A stretch of 64,000 nt of DNA from Tolypeutes matacus (lineage: Eukaryota; Chordata; Mammalia; Cingulata; Chlamyphoridae): positions 522,842 to 586,841 of the forward strand of contig JAKSZT010040235.1 of assembly GCA_026826555.1 (NCBI GenBank), read 5' to 3'. The notes beneath the pieces are model-generated. The model was not told the DNA's origin, made no database searches, and saw only the letters and a list, made by a program, of their open reading frames with translations. The translations under genes and the position numbers were made by a program. Shown here piece after piece: positions 21,601 to 38,100 of this stretch. Every line of letters starts with the position of its first letter. Position 1 is the stretch's first letter.

Positions 21601-24600
21601 TTTTTTGTCTTGTCTAATTGCCCTAGCTAGAAATTCTAGTACAATATTGAATAACAATGGTGACAGTGGGCATCCTTGTCTTGTTCCTGATCTTCGAGGG
21701 AAAGCTTTCAACCTTTCCCCATGGAGTATGATGTTGGCTGTGGGTTTTTCATATATGCCTTTTATCATATTGAGGAATTTTCCTTTTATTCCTATCTTTT
21801 GAAGTATTTTCATCAAAAAAGGATGCTGGATTTTGTCGAATGCCTTTTCTTCATTGATTGAGATTATCATGTGTTTTTTTTCCTTCAATTTGTTAATGTG
21901 GTATATTACATTAATTGATTTTCTTATGTTGAGCCAGCCTTGCATACCTGGAATAAATCCCACTTGGTCGTGATGTATAAGTCTTTGGTATGCTGTTGGA
22001 TTCGATTTGCAAGTATTTTGTTGAGAATTTTTGCATCTATGTTCATGAGAGAGATTGGTCTGTAATTTTCTTTTCTTGTAGAATCTTTATCTGGCTTTGG
22101 TATTAGGGTGATGTTGGCTTCACAAAATGTGTTGGGTAATTTTCCCTCTTCTTCAATTTTTTGGAAGAGTTTAAACAGGATTGGTGTTAATTCTTTTCTA
22201 AATGCTTGGTAGAATTCACCTGTGAAGCCATCTGGTCCCGGACTTTTCTTTGCTGGGAGATTTTTGATGACAGATTCAATCTCCTTAATTGTGATTGGTT
22301 TGTTAAGTTCTTGTATTTCTTGTAGCGTCAGTGTAGGTTGGTTGTGCGTTTCTAGAAATTTGTCCATTTCATCCAGGTTGTCTAGTTTGTTGGCATATAG
22401 TTTCTCATAATATCCTCTTATGATTCTTTTTATTTCTGTGGGGTCATTTGTAACTTCCCCCCTTTCATTTCTGATTGTATTTATTTGCATCTTCTCTCTT
22501 TTTTTCTTGTTAGTCTAGCGAGGGGTTTGTCAATTTTATTGATCTTCTCAAAGGACCAGCTTTTGGTTTTGTTGATTTTTCTCTATTGTTTTTCTGTTCT
22601 CATTTTCATTTATTTCTGCTGTAATCTTTATTATTTCTTTCCTTCTTTTTGCTTTGGGATTGGTTTGCTGTTCTTTTTCTAGTTTCTCTAGTTGTTCAGT
22701 TAAATCTTTGAGTTTAGCTCTTTCTTGTTTTTTAATATAGGCATTTAGGGCTATAAATTTCCCTCTCAAGACTACCTTCACTGTATCCCATAAGTTTTGA
22801 TACGTTGTGTTCTCCTTTTCATTTGTCTCAATATATTTACTGATTTCACTTGCAATTTCTTCTTTGACCCACCGAATATTTAGGAGTGTGTTGTTCAGTC
22901 GCCACACATTTGCAAATTTACTTTTTTCCTGTCTGTTATTGATTTCTAGTTTCATTCCATTATGATCTGAGAAGGTGCTTTGTGTAATTTCAATCTTTTT
23001 ATATTTATCGAGAGCTGAATTGTGACCTAACATGTGGTCTATCCTGGAGAAAGATCCATGGGCACTTGAGAAGAATGTATAACCCGCTGAGTTTGGATGC
23101 AGTGTTCTGTATATGTCTGTTAGGTCTAGCTTGTTTATCATATTGTTCAAGTTCTCTGTTTCCTTGTTGATCTTCTGTCTAGTTGTTCTATCTAATGATG
23201 TGAGAGGGGTGTTGAAGTCTCCAATGATTATTGTAGAAATGTCTATTTCTCCCTTCAGTTTTGCCAGAGTTTGTCTCATATATTTTGGGGCACCCTGGTT
23301 AGGTGTGTAGATATTTATGACTTTTATCTTCCTGGAGGATCGTCCCTTTTATTAATATATAATGGCCTTCCGCATCTCTTATCACTTTTTTTTGCATTTG
23401 AAGTCTGTTTTATCTGATCTTAGTATAGCTCCCCCTGCTCTTTTCTGTTTACTATTCGCGTGGAGTATCTTTTTCCAACCTTTTACTTTCAGCTGGCTTG
23501 TATCCTTGTGTTTGAGGTGAGTTTCTTGTAAGCAGCATATGGATGGCTCATGATTTTTCATCCATTCTATCAGCCTGTATCTTTTGATTGGGGGAATTTA
23601 ATCCATTCACATTCAATGATATTACTGTAAATGCACTATTTATTTCCTCCATTTTATTCTTTGGTTTTCATATGTCATCTTATTTTTGTCTTTCTTTTTA
23701 CTCTTTTGGTTATCTTCTCTGCTTTTCTTTCTTCTATACTCTCCTCCAAGCCTCTCTCTCCTGTATTTTCTTTCAGGTTCTAAGGCTTCCTTTAATATTT
23801 CCTGTAAAGGTGGATTCTTTTTTGCAAACTCTCTTAGTTTCTGTTTGTTTGTGAATACTTTATACTCACCTTCATATTTGAAAGACAGTTTTGCTGGATA
23901 AAGAATTCTCGGCTGACAGTTTTTCCCTTTCAGTTTCCTAATTGTATCATACCACTGTCTTCTCGCCTCCATGGTTTCTGAAGAGAAATCTCGGGCACAG
24001 AGAAGTGGCATCGCCTCCCCACGGCCACATTGCCCAGGTGCTTACTGGACGTCCTTTGTACGTGATCGTTTGTTTCTCTCTTGCTACTCTGAGAATTTTC
24101 TCTTTATCTTTTACATCTGACATTCTGAATAATATGTGTCTTGGCGTAGGTCTATTTGGATTTATTCTCATTGGGTTACGGTGTGCTTCTTGGACATGAA
24201 AGTTCATTTCTTTCGTGAGAGTTGGGAAATTTTCAGCTATTATTTCCTCAAATACTCTTTCTGCCCCTTTTCCTTTCTCTTCCCCTTCTGGAACTCCCAT
24301 GACGCATATGTTGTTGCGTTTTGTGTTGTCATTCAACTCTCTGAGCCCCTGCTCAATGTTTTCCATTCTTTCCTCTCTCTGCTCTTTTCTCTCTTCAATC
24401 TTAGCTGCTCTGTCTTTGGTGTCACTTATTCTTTCTTCCGTCATTTCGAGTCAGCAGAGCCTTTTCTAATGCTACCCGCCGGCCTCCCCTGGATCACAGA
24501 GCAGCTGTAGACCCTGGTGCAGCAGTTGCCAGAGGAGTGGGCCAGTTCACCCCCACTTCCTGTGGGCTTTTTATTTATTTATTAAAAAAAATTTTTTTTT

Positions 24601-25287
24601 TGAGGTACCAGGGCCAGGGATTGAACCCTCACCTTGTATGTGGGAAGCCGGTGCTCAACCACTGAGCCACGTCAGCTCCCCGAGGGTTTTCTAGGTTTAA
24701 TTTTTATTGTGAACGTTTAGACAGCATGCTATCCCCATCCTGAGCACACTGAGTAGACAAGCCCGCGTGGTTAGTTATAGTCACCATGGTGCGCTGCCAT
24801 CGCCACCCTCCATCACCCCGACTTCCCCATCACCCCAAAGGCTGCTCCTGTCGCCCTGAGGCTCTGGGGGGACTCTGGAATCAGGCAGACCTGGGTCTAC
24901 CTCATAAGCACCGGGCAATGTGGCCGTGGGGAGGCGATGCCACTTCTCTGCGCCCGAGTTTCCTGGGTGGGAGATTGGGGCGTGGCTAGGGCCTTGGTGA
25001 GGATTAGATGTGATCCCAAATGTGATGCTGTACGTCGTAAGAGTTCCATAAATGCAAGCTAATCCTCGTTCCCCGCTGCTCCTTCCTCCCAGATTCGGGA
25101 CAGCCACAGCCTGAGGACCACGACTTTCCATGGGCAGCAGGCAATCTCCTGGGAGTCGGAGGGCAGCCAGGCCGAGGTGGAGTTCAGCCAGGGCTTCCTG
25201 GAGGCACGTGCCAGCCTGCGGGGCCAGTACTGGGCCCTCCCATCCCGAGTGCAGGGAGAGGGGGCGACCGGCCAGGCCCTGCCCTAG
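15475..25287 (+). CDS. ADAMTS13: ADAMTS13, C-terminal six coding exons (partial gene)
   Basis: Plasma metalloprotease that cleaves von Willebrand factor multimers; this is the non-catalytic C-terminal part that helps substrate recognition and keeps the enzyme in its closed form. Exons: 15475-15679, 16442-16754, 17518-17664, 17946-18122, 18876-19060, 25093-25287. All introns are GT-AG and the phases join without error, giving 406 codons plus stop. Order of domains: TSP1-7 (SGPCSASCG), TSP1-8 (CSVSCGNG), a Pro/Ser/Ala-rich linker, CUB1 ([20 protein letters not shown]) and CUB2 ([11 protein letters not shown]). The protein follows human ADAMTS13 closely except in the linker and the last about 20 residues, where this tail is shorter and unlike human. 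Upstream exons lie outside the window. The final intron is 6 kb because of an L1. Confidence 0.95.
15680..16441. other. ADAMTS13 intron with short GTGCAGGGCGT tandem repeat
   Basis: No exon besides the flanking ones. At about 16199-16240 the unit gcgtgcagg(gc) is repeated four times. No mobile element recognised. Confidence 0.5.
16442..16754 (+). CDS. ADAMTS13: ADAMTS13 exon: TSP1-8 and linker
   Basis: Acceptor ctctctctgcag, donor CCCA|gttatg. Encodes [23 protein letters not shown], then a Pro/Ala/Thr-rich linker to CUB1 that is poorly conserved with human. The one-base overhang A joins GT of the next exon to make Ser. Confidence 0.92.
16925..17005 (-). repeat. MIR fragment
   Basis: 'aaggtaaagtaacttgcctgag...gatttgaacccaggtctgtg' is the reverse complement of the MIR tRNA-like/core region. 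In the intron after the TSP1-8 exon. Confidence 0.7.
17030..17335 (+). repeat. Old mammalian interspersed repeat
   Basis: The sequence 'ttctggaggctggaagtcc...cacgtggccttctcc...cataaggac...ttggggggacactattcagtcc' matches a common ancient mammalian repeat in order and wording. I recognise the pattern but will not give a family name from memory. Confidence 0.6.
17518..17664 (+). CDS. ADAMTS13: ADAMTS13 exon: start of CUB1
   Basis: Acceptor cccggtttccag, donor GCTG|gtacgt. Encodes [17 protein letters not shown] and [17 protein letters not shown], matching the human CUB1 start, and ends in an N-C-S glycosylation sequon. Confidence 0.95.
17803..17865 (-). repeat. MIR-like fragment
   Basis: 'cattttagagacgaggaaactgaggctgggagtcac' is typical of the MIR 3' core in reverse. 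Between the two CUB1 exons. Confidence 0.6.
17946..18122 (+). CDS. ADAMTS13: ADAMTS13 exon: rest of CUB1
   Basis: Acceptor ctgcctcctcccag, donor CCAG|gtacct. Encodes [28 protein letters not shown] and [14 protein letters not shown], the CUB1 core. It ends on the first base of an Asp codon. Confidence 0.95.
18876..19060 (+). CDS. ADAMTS13: ADAMTS13 exon: start of CUB2
   Basis: Acceptor ctgtcctctgcag, donor ATCGTG|gtgagg. Encodes [33 protein letters not shown] and the Ala/Gly-rich stretch before SHIV. Ends in phase 0. Confidence 0.95.
19435..19877 (-). mobile_element. Dimeric tRNA-derived SINE in the L1-2 ORF2 end
   Basis: Flanked by tggcttgtttc at 19424-19434 and 19878-19888. Contains two tRNA-like modules. 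On the minus strand, a short DAS unit (GGATGTGGCTCAACTGGTTG, GGTTCGATCCCCGGGACC, about 19876-19795) is followed by an about 130-bp linker and a second, different unit (GTGGCGCAGGTGGCAGAACA, GGATCGAATCCTGGTGAAG, about 19650-19570), then an A-rich tail. A single duplication surrounds both units, so they moved as one element or the inner unit was inserted without a separate visible duplication. Confidence 0.75.
23990..24044 (-). other. Inverted templated insertion inside L1-2 ORF1
   Basis: Relative to L1-A and L1-1, L1-2 carries extra sequence between 'gagaaatc' and 'tgcttactgg'. It is the reverse complement of 24905-24958, about 0.9 kb away in a MIR outside the L1, with one substitution and one single-base indel. 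Likely produced by template switching during repair. Confidence 0.8.
24566..24682 (-). mobile_element. Short tRNA-derived SINE
   Basis: Minus-strand unit: GTGGCTCAGTGGTTGAGCAC near 24665, GGGTTCAATCCCTGGCC near 24620, then an A/T-rich tail at 24566-24600. The same subfamily as the copy at 46104. Flanking repeats are weak (gggctttt / gggttttc). Confidence 0.75.
24860..25072 (+). repeat. MIR element
   Basis: 'gaatcaggcagacctgggtctacctc', a diverged core, 'agtttcctgggtgggag', 'gtgaggattagatgtgat' and 'taagagttccataaatgcaagcta' follow the MIR consensus in order. It is the template of the inverted copy at 23990-24044. Confidence 0.8.
25093..25287 (+). CDS. ADAMTS13: ADAMTS13 last exon: end of CUB2 and stop
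   Basis: Acceptor ctccttcctcccag. Encodes [40 protein letters not shown], then a tail that diverges from human and ends at TAG 25285-25287. Confidence 0.95.
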   Translation: MRDSHSLRTTTFHGQQAISWESEGSQAEVEFSQGFLEARASLRGQYWALPSRVQGEGATGQALP

Positions 25288-25580
25288 CTCCCTCGCCAGG
25301 CACGTCCCTGCCAGGCCTCCGCGGACCCCGGCGCAGGGGGCACCTTCTCCCAGTCTTGGCAGGAAGATCTGCAGCCGGCAAAGGAAGAAAGCTGGCTTCT
25401 GTTGAAGGCACCGGCACAGCCTGCAGGGCTCACCGCAGCTCTACCTTCCAGTGCTAACTCTTGCAAGCTGACAATGTACTTTGGGGTCTTCGCCCAGCTT
25501 GCCTGGGGCTGGGAGGCGGCCCCTGCAGGAAGTAAGCCCCAGGCCACCCGGTAGCAATAAATGGACTGTGCAGCCTCGTG
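25288..25580 (+). terminator. ADAMTS13: ADAMTS13 3'UTR and poly(A) signal
   Basis: About 270 bp after the stop, AATAAA at 25556-25561 is the only canonical signal before the CACFD1 promoter. Cleavage is expected around 25575-25590. Confidence 0.75.
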
Positions 25581-25739
25581 GCCTTTTCTTCACAAACCTG
25601 CCCACACCAGGTTTGAAAACCCACCCCTGGCCAGGCAGGGGTGCCCTGGCCGCAGGGGGGCTGCAGACCCACTCCCGACCCGGGCAAGCCCCTGGCCGGC
25701 CTTGCTGGCCTCGGGGACGCAGGGAGGACAGGGGAGGAG

Positions 25740-33237
<7,498 letters not shown>

Positions 33238-34400
33238 GGCGGCTGGGCCCTTCCTCCCTCGCGGGGACCCCGCCCGCCCATCCCCAGCTCCTGTGGGCGC
33301 GTCCCGGGGGGCGGAGGCTGGAGGACCCATGGCAGCTCTGCACGCAGCGGTGAGGCCTCGTGGGCCGCTGGGAAGGTGGTCAGACCTCACACGGCTGGCG
33401 GAAGTGCTGCCCTGATGAGGGCTGGGAGGTCCTTCCCAGGGGGCCGCCCTGCCACAGGACCCAGGTGTCCACCCACGAGCCACTCGGCAGCCGGGCAGGA
33501 CAGCGTCCTGCTTGCAGAGCCACCCCGGGCCTGGCCTCTGCCACCTGCTGGGGCAAAGGGCATGTGGCTGTGCAGTGGCTTGAGGTCTGCCCGCTGCCGC
33601 CAGGCCCTCGGGCACCTGAGGTTCTCCCAGCATGGCCCCCCACCCGGCAGAGCGGCCTCGGGGTGTCCAGCTCGCTGGGCCCTGGAGGGGCTGCCCACTC
33701 CCCACCACCTGCTGTGGCCTTGGTGCTAAGTGGGGCGATCTCGGCCGAGCCCCTCCCCCACGAGCTGCCTCCGCAGCCCTGAGTACCAGTGACCAGGGAG
33801 CACAGTGGGCTTGGAGAGGTGTTGGCGGCCCCCCAGCCTCCCTCCTGCAGCCCCCACCTGGGCCTGCTCCTGCACCCCAGCTCGTGTCCCAGAGGGGCCT
33901 CCCACCCGTGGGAGCCGAGGGGAGCCGGCCCCTCCACGGTGAGGCTTGGGAGTGGGTGTGCAGCGCTCAGCCCCTGCTCCCCCGGGGGCCTGCCCCCAGC
34001 CCTCCAGCGCGGGGGGCTGGGCCCCTGCAGGCCACTGCGTGTGCGTCTTCCGAGTGCAGTGAATCAGAACCTTCTACCTCTGGGAGGGGCAGGGGCCCTG
34101 CCCGCCCCGCGTGGCTCCTGCTCGTCCGGGAAGTGGGACTCCTGCCCCTGCTGCCGGACCTGCCCTGCCTCCTCATGGAAGAGCCTCAAGGAAGACCTGG
34201 CCTGTCACCTGCCTGAGGCCCCCCGACATGCGGGGCCCCACTTTGCAAGGAGTCTGTCCAGATGGCAGAGGGGTCCTGGCTGCCAGCTGCCCCCCGGCCT
34301 CGTGTGCCTGGACTCAGTGTCTCTCTGTGGCTCCCGCCACCTGCCCTGTGTTTACTCTTGGACACTTGGGGCAATAAAGCAAGGCTGCGGTTTGTGTGCT
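33238..34400 (+). terminator. CACFD1: CACFD1 3'UTR and poly(A) signal
   Basis: About 1.1 kb GC-rich 3'UTR ending with AATAAA at 34373-34378, in 'gggcaataaagcaaggctgcggtttgtgtgctgg' with a G/T-rich downstream element. No other canonical signal in between. Confidence 0.8.
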
Positions 34401-34634
34401 GGCTCCCTCCGCTCTAGCTCTCTGGGGCCCACCCCCGCCACCTGACAGCGCCAGTGGTGCAGGCCGCGGCTCAGAGGTCACACGGGGTCAAGGGCAGGTC
34501 AATGCCCCCGGGCAGGGCCTCCCCACGGCCGCCTCTGCTGGGGACACAAATCGGGAGCGGCTGTCAAAGAAACCCACCCGGGGCTGCAGGCCCCATGATC
34601 TTGGCTGGCACGGACCCCTGGGCCTCAAGGCTGA

Positions 34635-35018
34635 TTTATTTTCATAAATAGGGTGAACATAGTTTTCAGACGGAGCACCTGAGAGCCCTGCTGCCAGAGG
34701 TCAGGCTGGTGCCGGAGGAGTGGCTGCCCTGGGCCCTGGCCTTTGGGGATCCAGGATGTTCCCCGTGGAGTCAAGACCCTGCCTTCCTCCCACGCTGCAG
34801 GGCCTGGCCCGGCGTCCAGGGCGGCATGACGACGTGCCCGCGTGGACCAGCGTCCCTGCCCGCCCCTCGCCACGGCCCCGGGGCTCGCTGGGAGTGTCCC
34901 GGACCCTGGCCACGCTGCCTCCCCGGCGGGTCTTGGCCGACGTGCCGCCCCACGGGCTGCTGGGCCCGGGTCGCGTGCTCCTGGGTGCGGCCGGCGCGAG
35001 GCTGGCGGGTGCCCCTGC
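34635..35018 (-). terminator. SLC2A6: SLC2A6 3'UTR and poly(A) signal
   Basis: Minus-strand AATAAA at 34640-34635 about 380 bp after the stop; a second AATA-rich stretch at 34650-34644. The cleavage site would fall about 34610-34625, some 220 bp from the convergent CACFD1 end. Confidence 0.75.
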
Positions 35019-35174
35019 CTAGCGCAGGAAGGACCTCCTCCGGGCCCGGAGGAAGGCCTCGATCTGCTCCAGCGAGCGGCCCTTGGTCTCGGGCACGCAG
35101 CAGCCGGTGAAAGCCAGGTTCACCAGGCAGACGGCAGCAAAGAGGAAGAAGGGCACCTGGAGGCCGAGCGCGCT
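35019..35174 (-). CDS. SLC2A6: SLC2A6 exon 10 and stop
   Basis: Acceptor gtgctgtgcccccag. Encodes TM12 ([20 protein letters not shown]), [20 protein letters not shown] and the Arg-rich end; stop TAG at 35021-35019. Confidence 0.97.
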   Translation of the reverse strand, partial: SALGLQVPFFLFAAVCLVNLAFTGCCVPETKGRSLEQIEAFLRARRRSFLR

Positions 35175-38100
35175 CTGGGGGCACAGCACGGGGACTGGGG
35201 TCACGGGAGGAGCCCCAGGTCCCTCCTGCCCTGGGACGGGTCGGCTCCACCCCTGCCCACAGGGCTGCCTGGCCGGGGGTGCGCTCCCGCCTCCCCCGAT
35301 CCACCGGCCTAGACAGCGCAGGCTGGAGCCAGCGGCCCCTCAGGGTCCCTTGCGAGGGAAGGGGGTCTGAGACTTCGTGATTCTGGTTGACTCCAGGGTC
35401 TCGGGAGCTTCGAACCAGAGTGGGGAGCAGGCCGGGGGCCCTGCACTCACCACCACGGGCAGGAAGGACTGGGTGAGGGCGAAGGCGGTGAGCCAGCTGC
35501 CGAGCACGCAGAGCCCGGAGGCCGCGCCGCGGGCCCGCAGGGGCAGGATCTCGGCCATGAGGAGCCAGGTGACGGGCCCCCAGCCCATGGCGTAGCCTGC
35601 GGGGTGTGGAGAAGGCCGCTGAGGCCCCACGCAGGGCGCCACCGGGCCCGGGCCCGGCCAGGCCAAAGGCCGCCCCCCAGGGCTGCCTCCCCGGCCCCGC
35701 CTACCCATGATGAAGGACATGGCGGCCAGCAGGGGCACCAGCGTGAGGCAGCTGCTGGGCGAGGCCGGGGTCTGCTCCGTGCCCCCCACAGCCCCGCTCT
35801 CCAGGCTCAGGGTGCTGTTGGGGCTCAAGGGCCGTGGGCCGAAGTGGACGTACAGCCCCAGCGTCAGGTTGGCGGCGAACATGATGGATGCTGCAGACAC
35901 AAAGGCGGCCCTCCCGGGGCCCGGGCCGCTGAGGGGGGGCTTTCTCCGGGAGGGCCCCTTCTCTGGGCTCCCGCGGCACCCCGTGTGTTTCCGAGCTCGT
36001 GGGGGCTGACGCGGCCTCGCCGTGGGGTGGCGGGGGCGGCTTGCTCATCGCCCAGCAGACCCCAGCAGCCCCTTCGGAGTGGCTGGTGCGTGCCCTGCCC
36101 TGTGCCAGGAGTCGGGAAGGCAGGGGTGCCCACCCCAGGGCAGGCCCGGTCCCCCGAGTCCCAGGCTCAGCGAAAGTGGGCAAAGTAGGGCAGGGGGTGT
36201 CGGCACCCACCTGAGACGAACAGCAGCGCCTTGCGGCCTGCAAGGTCCAGGGTGAGGGCGGCAATGAGCACGGAGAGGAGCCTCACGGCGCCCACGATGG
36301 CCGCGTCATCCTTGGGGGGCTGTGGGGAGGAAGGCCGCCGAGCTGAGGGATGCCCGCTGCCCTGGCCCGTGGTCCCCAGGGTGGGGACTTCGGCACCCAC
36401 CCGCGCCCACGGCCCACCCAGACTCGCGGCGGCTGAAAAAGGACTCGCTGCTAATCTCCAATCTCGCCTCGGGACAGGCTGTGAAACAACACCGTTATCT
36501 CCATGCTGCAGAAGAGGAAGCTGGGGTTCGGAGGGGAAGAGGCTGCCCCAGCAAGCGGCAGGGCCACAGGGGCCCAGGGCCTGGGCTCGAGCCGCCTGCG
36601 TTACCGTCACTGTGCCTTCCACAGTCCACGCCTGTTTACCTGGGGTCGTGTCTGCTCGCTGCTGGGTCCCCGACACCTGCACGGACAGGCGCCCGGAGAG
36701 CGTTTGGGGGGCCCTGAGCCCCCGCGGGCCTCCGAGGGCCGGGGGCGGCGCTCACCAGCAGGACGGCCATGCTGTCAAAGATGGGCTGCAGGTAGACCAG
36801 GATGGGCGTGATGCCCGTCAGCTGCTGCAGGAGGCGCATCAGCAAGGCGATGGCGATGGGGCGGTACGCGTGGGGGTCCCTGACCTCCGCCCAGGACACA
36901 CGGCTGCTCTGGAGACACGGGGCCGCCGCTCAGGGGGCTGCGCAGGGCACCCCTGGCCGGCCGTGGCCCTGCTCCCCTGGGTGAGGCGCCAGCGCGCAGG
37001 AGCCCCCCCAGGCTCTTGGCTAAGTGGGCGGCCGAGGCAGACTTCCGCTCGTCAGGCCCCCGGGGACCGGGCACCCAGAGTGTGGGCTCCACGCAGGGGC
37101 CGCAGCACGCGCCTCTAACCCATCCCCTCGCCTGACCCTCAGCCCAGCTTCTGGGAGCCGGAACCACCGCCACCCCCATTTTCCAGGAAGGGCAACCGAG
37201 GCTGGAAAGGCTGGCAGTCAGGCCGCGGGCGCCCCGCCCTTCCCGCACCTGACTCCGGATGTTGTCCTGGATCTGCTCAAACTCCCAGCTGATGTCGGCG
37301 TCGGCCCCGCGCAGCCAGGCCAGCGCCCGCCGCGCCTCCTCGGCCCTGCCCCGCGACAGCAGGAAGCGCGGCGAGTTGGGCACCAGGCTCAGCAGCAGGA
37401 CCATGCCGAGCACGGGCCCCTCGCCGGCCACCGCCAGCCAGCGCCACGGCAGCAGGAGGCCTGCGGCAGGAGCAGCCTTCAGGTCTAGCCTGAGGCCGCC
37501 TCCTACAGGAAGCCTCCCCTGATTGCCCCAGGCCTCCATGACTGGCTGGGAGGGGCTGCAGCCACTGTCCGTCCAGTCTCTAGCAGGGGGTCCAGCACAG
37601 AGTGGCAGTCCCATGGAGGGGCTCAAGGGTCTTGGCAGGGTAAGGGAGGGGCGGGCTGCACAGGCAAGGCCCTGGGCCGCCCCCTCCCCCTCCCATGCGA
37701 GCAGAGCGGCTGCGCTCTCATCTATCTCTAAGAGGACTTCCTGCGCTGGGCCGTATCCGATGGCGCATCCTGCTATTTAAAGGTGGCTGGAAGAGCCGGT
37801 CGGGGACAGGCTCTCCCCGCCCAGATGGGTGGGCGGCCAGAGGGGCAGGAAGTCGCCTGGAGGCGCACAGCATGCTGGTGGCCGAGCGCAGCCGGGGTTC
37901 TCTGGGGCAGCTCGGTTCACCCCACCTCCCCCCGGCCCCAGGCGCCCTGACACAGGATGCTCGGAACTTGTCTGAGCAATACTTGCCAAGGGCGTAGAGA
38001 GACAGTGACCCAAACACGGCCATGAGCTGGGGAGTGGTCCCCAGGGCCCCACGCACGCCCGGGGGAGCAATCTCAGACACGTAGACCTGCAAGACATGCA

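Larger units (their letters stand above)
19203..24452 (-). mobile_element. 5'-truncated L1 (L1-2) in the last ADAMTS13 intron
   Basis: A perfect 15-bp duplication (agcagagccttttct) lies at 19188-19202 and 24453-24467. On the minus strand it starts inside ORF1 (24452), runs through the ORF1 C-terminal half (to about 23690), ORF2 endonuclease (23575 to about 22560), linker and RT (22490-21274), C-terminal region (21259-19890), 3'UTR, and a poly(A) tail at 19203-19220. It is the same subfamily as L1-1. ORF2 carries several frameshifts; the FADD motif reads SADD. It contains a dimeric SINE (19435-19877) and a 55-bp foreign inverted segment (23990-24044). Confidence 0.93.
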
